Shown: positions 57,063 to 64,000 of the stretch, in pieces | Position numbering within the stretch: position 1 is the first letter of the stretch | Layout: every line of letters starts with the position of its first letter | From: Halothermothrix orenii H 168 | Lineage (GTDB): Bacteria; Bacillota; Halanaerobiia; Halanaerobiales; Halothermotrichaceae | Length of the DNA stretch: 64,000 nucleotides | NCBI RefSeq assembly: GCF_000020485.1 | Contig: NC_011899.1 | Location: forward strand, 1,644,501-1,708,500 | Direction: 5' to 3' | Notes under the pieces: model-generated | The model's database searches: none | The model's input: only the letters and a program-made list of their open reading frames with translations | Told to the model about the DNA's origin: nothing | Made by a program: the position numbers and the translations under genes

Positions 57063-57914
57063 TTACTTACTAATATCTTTATGTTCCACAACAACGTGGT
57101 ATCCTTTGCTCAACAAAAATTCTTTTAATTTAATAGCTGTCGTTACAGAACGATGCTTTCCTCCTGTACAACCTATGGCAATAGTAAAATGACTTTTTCC
57201 TTCCCGGCTATACTCCGGCAATAGAAAATCCATCATATCAAAAAATCTCTTATAAAACTTCTGAGTTACCGGCCATTTAAGGATATAATCCTGGACTACG
57301 GTCTCTTCACCGGTTCTCTCCTTAAGCGACCTGACATAATAGGGATTTGGCAGGAACCTGACATCAAAAACCAGATCAGCATCCATGGGTATACCATATT
57401 TATACCCAAAGGATATAATGGTAACAGACATAGACTGTTTCCCGATAAAATATGATGAATAAACCTTTTTTAATTCATGATTAAGCTCCTGTTTACTTAA
57501 TTTAGAGGTATCAATTATTTTATTGGCCTTACCCTTTATTTCCTCCAGAAGATGCCTCTCCTTTCGAATGGCATCAAGTACCCGACCTTCCTCATCCAGG
57601 GGGTGACGCCTTCTGGTTTCTTTATATCTTCTTATCAAAACCTCATCAGAGGCTTCCAGAAATAATATTTCATAATCAATTCCCCGTTTTTCTAATGAAG
57701 AAAGCTCACTGAAAAGGGCGTTAAAAAATTCTCTTCCCCTGATGTCACTGACAACAGCTATTTTATCAAGTTCAGAATGAAGACAGAGCTCGGCAAATTT
57801 CGATATCAGGGCCGGAGGCAAGTTATCGATACAGAAAAAGCCCATATCCTCAAAGAAATTTAAAGCCACCGATTTACCGGCACCCGACATCCCGGTAACA
57901 ATTAAAAACTGCAT
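57063..57914 (-). CDS. rapZ: RNase adapter / nucleotide-binding protein RapZ
   Basis: A 283-aa protein with Walker A VTGMSGAGKSVALN, 'DIRGREFFNAL' and the C-terminal domain motif AIGCTGGKHRSVTTA. In E. coli it directs decay of small RNAs for glucosamine-6-phosphate synthase; in Firmicutes (YvcJ) it affects nucleotide signalling and competence. GAGAGGGG supports ATG 57914 rather than the GTG at 57932. First gene of the rapZ-yvcK-whiA set. Confidence 0.96.
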   Translation of the reverse strand: MQFLIVTGMSGAGKSVALNFFEDMGFFCIDNLPPALISKFAELCLHSELDKIAVVSDIRGREFFNALFSELSSLEKRGIDYEILFLEASDEVLIRRYKETRRRHPLDEEGRVLDAIRKERHLLEEIKGKANKIIDTSKLSKQELNHELKKVYSSYFIGKQSMSVTIISFGYKYGIPMDADLVFDVRFLPNPYYVRSLKERTGEETVVQDYILKWPVTQKFYKRFFDMMDFLLPEYSREGKSHFTIAIGCTGGKHRSVTTAIKLKEFLLSKGYHVVVEHKDISK

Positions 57915-58070
57915 GTTTATTACCCCTCTCACCTATCTTTAAACATATCTTCAAAACAATATGAAAGCAATATGCCAACAGTCTAATGTCTTAACTTTTC
58001 TTAACATCCGTACATAATCAATAAAACAACACATTTTAACCCTGTAAACTAATTAAGTCTCATATTTATA

Positions 58071-58130
58071 AATCACATATCAATAATTTAAATCACATAT
58101 CATTAATATAAATTACATATCAATAATTAT
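58071..58130. repeat. 20-bp tandem repeat, three copies
   Basis: AATCACATATCAATAATTTA and two near copies (58071-58090, 58091-58110, 58111-58130) lie between the lipid kinase stop and rapZ start. They fill part of the 249-bp gap; a minisatellite-like repeat with no known role. Confidence 0.85.
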
Positions 58131-58163
58131 TGTATAATACCAGTAGTTAAAAGTAAATATACT

Positions 58164-59090
58164 TTAGACCAATAACACAGGTAATCTCCTGCCAATTATT
58201 TCAAAAGTAGCCGGTAACCTTCCGATCGATTCCCCATCTATCTCCAGTAGTACCTGCTCACCGGAATCAATTATTACTTTTTGACAGGAGAGGCTGTCGA
58301 CTTTAGGGTGTGATAAATGAAGACCCTTGAAAGCCTTAACCAGGTTTGAAAGAATCTCTTTACGGTTTAAATCCTTTAAAACAACGAGATCAAATAATCC
58401 ATCCCGGAGACTGGCAGTCGGAGCAATTTTTATTCCCCCACCAAAATACTTGCCATTGGCCACCATGATGCTATTAATACGTTCATTTAATATTTCTTTT
58501 TCATCTACAATCAATTTGATAACCTTATTCTTATAACGGGCCAGAACCTTAAATAATCCAAGAAGATATGTAATGGGCCCTCCCAGTACTTTGTCACCTT
58601 TATTAACTTCATACACGGTCTCACTGCCGATTCCAACATCAGCCAGGTTAATAAAATATCTGGAATCCCGGTTCCCTTTATGAGTAACATAAGTAACCAG
58701 GCCGACATCAATAAATTCCACTTCCCCGTTTTTAATAATGTTTATTATATCCTTAAATTTACTGGTTATCCCCAGGCTTTTAATAAAATCAGAGCCTGTC
58801 CCCCGGGAAAAAACAATCAATCTGGCTTCTGGGTTAATAAGGTCTTTCCCCTTAAAAAATCCGTTTACTACTTCATTAATGGTTCCATCTCCTCCAACGG
58901 CCATTACCTTTTTGTAACCCTCTTTGAAACCCTGCCGGACTATGGTTGTAGCGTGACCGGGATAGCAGGTATAAACAGGTTTTATCGATAATCCACAGCT
59001 TTGAAATTTTTTAAAGTATTTCGGCCATTTTTTCCCGGTTCTGCCCCCGGCAGACACGGGATTTACTATAGCTAATATAGTCTCTTCCAT
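58164..59090 (-). CDS. Diacylglycerol kinase family lipid kinase
   Basis: A 308-aa YegS/DgkB/BmrU-type kinase that phosphorylates a lipid alcohol such as diacylglycerol. 'AIVNPVSAGGRTGKKW' opens the fold, the nucleotide loop is VMAVGGDGTINEVVNGFF, and FSRGTGSDFIKSLGI and 'DGLFDLVVLKDL' are family positions. Likely recycles diacylglycerol to phosphatidic acid at the membrane. The exact substrate is not decidable from sequence. Confidence 0.93.
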   Translation of the reverse strand: MEETILAIVNPVSAGGRTGKKWPKYFKKFQSCGLSIKPVYTCYPGHATTIVRQGFKEGYKKVMAVGGDGTINEVVNGFFKGKDLINPEARLIVFSRGTGSDFIKSLGITSKFKDIINIIKNGEVEFIDVGLVTYVTHKGNRDSRYFINLADVGIGSETVYEVNKGDKVLGGPITYLLGLFKVLARYKNKVIKLIVDEKEILNERINSIMVANGKYFGGGIKIAPTASLRDGLFDLVVLKDLNRKEILSNLVKAFKGLHLSHPKVDSLSCQKVIIDSGEQVLLEIDGESIGRLPATFEIIGRRLPVLLV

Positions 59091-59173
59091 CCCGTTTCCT
59101 CCCCATATATATAATCATGGAAACCGTCTTCCGGTTTTACAACTCGAACTAATTATGAAGACCCTGATACAAA

Positions 59174-59914
59174 TTACACCAGATTAATTACCCTTTCCGG
59201 GGAGATACCCACCTCTTTTATAAGTTTTAAACCCCTGTCCAACTCCCCCACCTCCCGGGGGGAATGGGCATCACTGTTAACAATAAACTTAACCTCTGTC
59301 TGGCTGGCAGCCCTGATAAAGCCTTCAAGGCGGGAATGGCGTGTATTTATCTCCAGCAAAGTGCCTTCCCCGGCACAAACCTGCCCCAGCTCACAGGTAT
59401 CAATATCAACCCCATAACCCGGATGGGTAATAAAGTCAATATTATATCTTTTAACGGCATTAACAACAGCCCTGGTATTCCAACTCCTGATCTCCTCTTG
59501 CCTGGAAGGAAAACATTTATAGCTAATCCGGTTATCCCAGATCAGGTATCTGGCTGTTTTTAAATCAGGGGGTAATATCAGGAGATGAAGGCCAGCGGCA
59601 ACAAAATCCAGCTCCTTTAGGACTTCATGGGGTACATCCAGTTCCCCTTCTCCATTAATTATATTGGCTTCAACACCACAGAGTATTTTAATCCCCGGGT
59701 ATTCCCCCTGAAGCCTGTCTACCTCTTTTTTTATCTCCAAAAGGGTTTCAGCCTTTTTAACCCCCAGAGGAATAATACTGAAGGAACGTGGCCCGTGATC
59801 GGCAATACCTATCTCCTGTAATCCCTTTAATATACCTTCTTCGACATTTTCCCTTAAATCTCCTTTTCCATGACTATATTGGGAGTGGGTATGATAATCA
59901 CCGATAAACCTCAT
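59174..59914 (-). CDS. PHP-domain phosphoesterase
   Basis: A 246-aa metal-dependent phosphoesterase of the YcdX type: DYHTHSQYSHGKG, ADHGPRSF, CGVEANIING, THPGYG and FIVNSDAHSPREVGE supply the metal ligands of the PHP fold. Probable substrates are small phosphate esters; unknown. ATG overlaps the upstream stop in TAATG, so it is coupled to the membrane protein gene. Confidence 0.92.
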   Translation of the reverse strand: MRFIGDYHTHSQYSHGKGDLRENVEEGILKGLQEIGIADHGPRSFSIIPLGVKKAETLLEIKKEVDRLQGEYPGIKILCGVEANIINGEGELDVPHEVLKELDFVAAGLHLLILPPDLKTARYLIWDNRISYKCFPSRQEEIRSWNTRAVVNAVKRYNIDFITHPGYGVDIDTCELGQVCAGEGTLLEINTRHSRLEGFIRAASQTEVKFIVNSDAHSPREVGELDRGLKLIKEVGISPERVINLV

Positions 59915-60705
59915 TAACTCAACAACCCCATTCGTCCGGCGAGTATCCCCAGAAAAAAGGCAACATAAACCGTTTCCATAATAGGAACCCTTTCCCGATA
60001 TTTTTTAATAAAATAAATGGAACCGGTCAAAAATGTTAATATAATTACAGGATTTAAAGGTAAAAGGTAATATATTGCTATAAGGGTTAAAAGCCCTAAC
60101 ACCCCCAGCAAAAAAAATGGAGGGGGTTGAAACTTAATATCATGGTAAATGAGATATGAAAGAATAAAATTACCGAAAAACCACGCCCCTACAAAAAACC
60201 AGCTTCCCTTTATGGCTATAACAGCTGTTAATATAACAAGAATATGCTTAAGAAACTTCCGGGGACTATCTCCGATCAATTCTTTACCCCGGACAAAAGA
60301 CAGAAGCAATCCGGCAGTAAGTAATATTTCCCCGGAAATATTAATTTCATTTAGAAGCTGAACCGGAATTAAACCCAGTATAAACTTCCATAGAAAATAA
60401 CACCCTGTTGATATAAAAAACAACAGAACATAGGCTGTTTTTTTATCAAGAATTTTTAATACTTTACCCTCCCTTATAAAATAGGCCAGGGTCAGCGAGT
60501 ATAAAAAAATGAGTTCCATATTAATATTACCGGTTAAAATGACCAGTAAAATAGTAGTCAGGGTAATAAAATTCATGCCCGGTTCCAGACCCCATATAAG
60601 GGCTGTAAACCCGGCAACAACCAGACCCAGGGAAGGGTTTCCTGTTATTATACCAAAAACAGCTCCAACCACAAATGGATTGATAAAATACTCCCTGTAC
60701 TTCAT
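59914..60705 (-). CDS. Membrane protein resembling a PTS EIIC (sorbose/mannose type)
   Basis: A 263-aa, very hydrophobic protein with eight or so segments. 'GAVFGIITGNPSLGLVVAGF' followed by TALIWGLEPG resembles the first part of mannose/sorbose-type PTS EIIC subunits, but no EIIA, EIIB or EIID partner is nearby, so transport by PTS is not supported. Function unknown. Coupled by TAATG to the PHP gene. Confidence 0.7.
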   Translation of the reverse strand: MKYREYFINPFVVGAVFGIITGNPSLGLVVAGFTALIWGLEPGMNFITLTTILLVILTGNINMELIFLYSLTLAYFIREGKVLKILDKKTAYVLLFFISTGCYFLWKFILGLIPVQLLNEINISGEILLTAGLLLSFVRGKELIGDSPRKFLKHILVILTAVIAIKGSWFFVGAWFFGNFILSYLIYHDIKFQPPPFFLLGVLGLLTLIAIYYLLPLNPVIILTFLTGSIYFIKKYRERVPIMETVYVAFFLGILAGRMGLLS

Positions 60706-60715
60706 AAAATCACCC

Positions 60716-60754
60716 CCCGGGTAGCTTTTGTATTAATTATTTCCGGCACCCGGG
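60716..60754. other. GC-rich inverted repeat between genes
   Basis: CCCGGGT (60716-60722) and ACCCGGG (60748-60754) can pair around a 25-base loop just upstream of the membrane protein gene. No T tract on the minus strand; it may be a weak terminator for the synthase gene or a leader structure. Confidence 0.35.
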
Positions 60755-60786
60755 AGAATTATACCTGTCAATATATTTTGACTCCG

Positions 60787-61752
60787 CTAATATCTTATTA
60801 CCATCTGTCTGAAGAATTTAACAGGATCATTTAGTATTTTCAGGAATTTCATTTTACTGACTTTCACCTTGCCCCGTCCGTAAAAGAGTTTAAGGTTTCC
60901 TTCGAGTTCCTCGAGGGTAGCTATTCCCAGTGCATTATTAACACTGAAAAATTTCCTGTAACCCGGCAGATTATCAGGTATGGCTTCAAAGTATGTAGCC
61001 AGTCCTTCAATATGCCCCTTTGCATTAGAAAGCATTACCCTGAGGGCACGGCTGGCATCTTCTTTATAATCAGGATTTAAAATTTTTTCATCCGATAATC
61101 CCAGTTCTTCCATGGGCCAGAAAGATTTGTTCCGTTCCTCTAAATCTATTTTTATATCCCTGATTATATTTATTTTCTGCAGAAACAACCCGGCCTCTGT
61201 GAAATTTTCTAAGAGATCTTCCTTCTGTTTATGATCATGGATATCACCGTAAAGGAGTACCAGTTCAGTTAAAAATCCTCCAACTGTACCGGCTACATAA
61301 TAACAATATTCATCAAGTTCTTCAAAGGTTTTAATCTTGAGAGTTAAGTATTTTTTCATTCCCTCATTCATCTCATTTAACCATTTAAAGGATAGCCTCT
61401 GAACCTTATGGGGTAAATTCTGGTATACTTCTTTTAACAAATGGCACCCTTCGGTCAAGGCCTGTAAATCATTATCAGGAATATAGTCAGAATAGCCCTT
61501 TAACCGGTTGCAAATATAATTTGTTCCCTCATTATCCGGGTCAAAAAGGGCAACTACACTATCCATTAAATCTTTTCTGGTATCAATATCTATCCCCTTA
61601 ACTTCATCTTCAAAATTATCCAGTAATCTATCCTGAAGGTATACAGTCAAAACAGGCATATAAAGCTTATCATCAAGTAATGGTATGGTAAGGGCAAAAC
61701 TTCTTGAAACCTTTGGCAGCATTTTTTTGCAAAATTTTAAGGAATCAACCAT
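60787..61752 (-). CDS. Squalene/phytoene synthase-like enzyme
   Basis: A 321-aa prenyl head-to-head condensing enzyme family member. The first Asp motif appears as DRLLDNFEDE and the second as INIIRDIKIDLEERNKSFWP, giving both DxxxD sites that bind the two prenyl diphosphates. 'SRSFALTIPLL' at the start is typical. The product (squalene, dehydrosqualene, phytoene) cannot be told; no other isoprenoid gene is in the window. 17 bp separates it from the upstream HD-GYP gene. Confidence 0.87.
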   Translation of the reverse strand: MVDSLKFCKKMLPKVSRSFALTIPLLDDKLYMPVLTVYLQDRLLDNFEDEVKGIDIDTRKDLMDSVVALFDPDNEGTNYICNRLKGYSDYIPDNDLQALTEGCHLLKEVYQNLPHKVQRLSFKWLNEMNEGMKKYLTLKIKTFEELDEYCYYVAGTVGGFLTELVLLYGDIHDHKQKEDLLENFTEAGLFLQKINIIRDIKIDLEERNKSFWPMEELGLSDEKILNPDYKEDASRALRVMLSNAKGHIEGLATYFEAIPDNLPGYRKFFSVNNALGIATLEELEGNLKLFYGRGKVKVSKMKFLKILNDPVKFFRQMVIRY

Positions 61753-61768
61753 TTAAAACAACACCTCA

Positions 61769-63925
61769 TCATGATGAACTAAGTACCCACTCTTCAGTTA
61801 CAACATCTAAAAATTTTCCGGTCAGTTCCGGGTCAAACTGAGTTCCAGCATTCTCCCTGACTTCCTTAATAGCATACTCAAAGGGTAAAGCATCTTTGTA
61901 AGATCGACTGGTCAATATAGTATCAAAGGCATCAAATAATGCTATAATCCTTGATTCCAGAGGGATTTCTTTACCTTTAAGCCCATCGGGGTAACCATGA
62001 CCATCCCATCTTTCATGGTGGTGCCTGACTATACTGGCCACCCGCTCAAAGTTATTGACATTTTCCAGAATCCTGCTTCCATAAACAGAATGCTTTCTGA
62101 CCTGGACATATTCCCTGTCATTTAATTTACCCGGTTTATTTAATATCAAATCAGGGACACCTATTTTCCCTATGTCATGTAAAAGAGCTGCTTCTTTTAA
62201 AACCCTTAGCCGTTCTGGTGATAAATTGAGGTATTCCCCCAGTTTCAAACTATATCTGGCAACCCTTTCAGAGTGACCTTTAGTATATTTATCTTTCAAT
62301 TCAACGGCATCGGCCAGGGCCTTAATAACACCTAGATATGTCTCATCAAGTTCAGTTAAGGATAATTTAAGGTATATTAATATAGATGAAACCTTGGATA
62401 TAGCCTCAAGCACCCTTTTATCTTCACTGGTAAATTCTTTTTCTGCCTGAAAAGTATCGATAAAAATATTACCGATAATGTCCTGAGTTTTTAAACCAAC
62501 CACCAGGGTTGATTTTATTCTACTGGAGCCTACCTCAGCAAATACCCTTTTATATTCTTCTGGATTTTTTTCCAGGTAACTATTATTAACATTTTTAAAG
62601 ATAACCGGATTTTCACTGCACATGAGGATTTCTTCGGGAAAATCAACTTCTGTCAGTAAATCATCATACCCATACTGGGCCAGAAACTTAAAATATTTTC
62701 CCTCTTTTATACCGGCACTACCGGCATCGGCAGCAGGTATTAATTCCACCGCAAGCTGAACAATATCCTGCAAAAACCCTTTCAAAGGAGCTTCAGGGTC
62801 TATTTTGCTCAAGAGATCGATAATCGCCAGTATCTTATTCTGGTATGTGTTAATGGCCTCATAGGAAACTGATATTTCCTGATTCATTGCTGAAATTTCT
62901 TCATTCTGCATAGTAACTTCTTCCAGTAACCGCAACATCTCATTAACCATCTTTTTGTATGAGGTAAAGGCATATTTTGTTTCCCTGAAATTAGTCTTTG
63001 CTTTCTCCAGGGTCTGACCGAGTAAATTCATAGCATTAAATTCTTTATCTATCTTTACCAGTTTACTACGATGGCCTTCTATAGCATTTATTAAATCTCT
63101 CGATTTATTTTCAAGTAACTGGATATCTTCCATAATCACCCGGTAATTATTCCGCGAAAAACGGAACACAAAGACAATTATAGAAAGTAAAAACAGGGAT
63201 AACAGGCCTAAATCAAAGGCCCTATTAATATATTCATCTATATAATATACAAAATATAACCTGCTGGAAATTGATTTCATCTCCCTGTTAATAACTACAA
63301 GTTTTTCTAAAGGTATTATACCATCTTTTCTGGATAAATTGGTTGGAAAAAGCCCCCCGGAGGAATTAGTTATAATTATATTTCCTCTACTGTCTGTGGT
63401 AACAAACAGTGATGAATTGGAAATCTCATGAAAAACCGGGTTAAAGGAATAATTAACCATATATAATTTATTATCGACCGGATAAACAATCCCCAGGGCA
63501 GTTCCGTATTGCCCGAGGCTATAAGAAAGAATCTGAGTCTGTAACTCCCCTGTCTCCAGGGCTCTTACTATAATGGGAAGGTTATTATAGGAAACATCAA
63601 CCAGGCTTTTATATGGATAGGAATAGGTAATGACCCCCTGTTGGTCAATGATATGGACTGAATGAACATTTTCATTAAATTTAACAAAATTAGGAATAAG
63701 ATGAAGGGGTAAAGCAGAAACTTCCTTTGTCTGTCGAATAGATTTATTTATATAATTATTTAGCATATTGTAATTTAATTCATAAAGACTCCTTACTGAT
63801 TTCCGGGTAGTGGCATAAATATTATAAATATAAAGCCCATATGTAAATATAATAAGTACTACCAGAAACTTTAAAACAACTCTATTACTTTTAACGACTT
63901 TTTTAATACTCTTACTTTTTACCAT
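61769..63925 (-). CDS. Membrane HD-GYP sensor (GAF plus HD-GYP)
   Basis: A 718-aa signalling protein. A membrane helix (~residues 17-35), an extracytoplasmic sensor (~36-228), a second helix (~230-252), a coiled coil (~265-370), a GAF domain (~375-520) and an HD-GYP domain (~530-710). The HD-GYP site is complete: LLHDIGKIGVPD, KHSVYG, HHHERWDGHGYPDGLKG and DAFDTILTSRSYK, so it should hydrolyse cyclic di-GMP or a related nucleotide. Signal unknown. The 75 bp to the window end hold nothing recognised. Confidence 0.92.
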   Translation of the reverse strand: MVKSKSIKKVVKSNRVVLKFLVVLIIFTYGLYIYNIYATTRKSVRSLYELNYNMLNNYINKSIRQTKEVSALPLHLIPNFVKFNENVHSVHIIDQQGVITYSYPYKSLVDVSYNNLPIIVRALETGELQTQILSYSLGQYGTALGIVYPVDNKLYMVNYSFNPVFHEISNSSLFVTTDSRGNIIITNSSGGLFPTNLSRKDGIIPLEKLVVINREMKSISSRLYFVYYIDEYINRAFDLGLLSLFLLSIIVFVFRFSRNNYRVIMEDIQLLENKSRDLINAIEGHRSKLVKIDKEFNAMNLLGQTLEKAKTNFRETKYAFTSYKKMVNEMLRLLEEVTMQNEEISAMNQEISVSYEAINTYQNKILAIIDLLSKIDPEAPLKGFLQDIVQLAVELIPAADAGSAGIKEGKYFKFLAQYGYDDLLTEVDFPEEILMCSENPVIFKNVNNSYLEKNPEEYKRVFAEVGSSRIKSTLVVGLKTQDIIGNIFIDTFQAEKEFTSEDKRVLEAISKVSSILIYLKLSLTELDETYLGVIKALADAVELKDKYTKGHSERVARYSLKLGEYLNLSPERLRVLKEAALLHDIGKIGVPDLILNKPGKLNDREYVQVRKHSVYGSRILENVNNFERVASIVRHHHERWDGHGYPDGLKGKEIPLESRIIALFDAFDTILTSRSYKDALPFEYAIKEVRENAGTQFDPELTGKFLDVVTEEWVLSSS

Positions 63926-64000
63926 GCCGACGACCTCTCTCTGTATTAATTACCCGGTCAGTTACGAATCTGCTATTATTTACTGTAAGTATTGAAATTT

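Overview
The window reads as a chromosomal piece of a low-GC, anaerobic, fermentative Firmicute. The gene set (clostridial glutamate-mutase pathway, sigma-54, WhiA/YvcK/RapZ, CggR with a glycolytic operon, membrane pyrophosphatase, RNase J, YaaR, GerM) and a sugar-binding protein secreted without a lipobox fit the double-membraned Halanaerobiales. From memory of that group Halothermothrix orenii is the best guess, but no search was run. Almost all genes lie on the minus strand; the plus strand carries only rnjA, a fetAB-like exporter and one small membrane protein.

Layout. 1-1.7 kb: an AraC/PocR-type regulator upstream of a gene that leaves the window. 1.8-2.2 kb: four-tRNA operon (Arg, His, Lys, Glu) with a clear promoter and terminator. 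2.3-4.6 kb: rdgB-rph and a P-loop protein. 4.9-12.6 kb: a glutamate fermentation operon (GntR regulator, glmS, glmL, glmE, methylaspartate ammonia-lyase, then an AtuA-like/DUF4387 pair of unknown role). 13.2-14.6 kb: SatD and its DUF3307 membrane partner. 14.9-17.7 kb: GerM and an AMIN/amidase cell-wall enzyme. 17.8-20 kb: rnjA and yaaR. 20.2-26.7 kb: LacI regulator, GH2 glycosidase and a three-gene sugar ABC importer. 27-32.9 kb: small conserved genes, a ferritin-like protein, fetAB, an AAA ATPase and membrane proteins. 33-38.7 kb: an accessory stretch of exported proteins, including a recent 1.3-kb tandem duplication of a Tiki/TraB-like secreted protein. 38.8-43.1 kb: tRNA-Trp, ssrA (tmRNA), smpB, rnr and two small enzymes. 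43.2-53.4 kb: hppA, secG and the glycolytic series cggR-gap-pgk-tpiA-gpmI-eno with a recognisable CggR operator. 53.5-57.9 kb: rpoN, whiA, yvcK, rapZ. 58-64 kb: lipid kinase, PHP phosphoesterase, membrane protein, squalene/phytoene-synthase-like enzyme and an HD-GYP sensor.

How it fits together. Glutamate is rearranged to 3-methylaspartate (GlmS/GlmE, kept active by GlmL) and deaminated to mesaconate. Sugars enter by the ABC importer, are cut by the GH2 enzyme, and pass through the CggR-controlled lower glycolysis. Pyrophosphate is used by HppA to energise the membrane. ssrA, smpB and rnr sit together as a ribosome-rescue and RNA-decay unit. Short AT-rich tandem repeats (15-26 bp, 2-3 copies) recur in the intergenic regions. 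The most unusual items are the AtuA/DUF4387 pair in the methylaspartate operon, the SatD/DUF3307 pair, the duplicated Tiki-like genes, a GH2 enzyme without the usual Asn before its acid/base Glu, and several hairpins or operators placed between genes.
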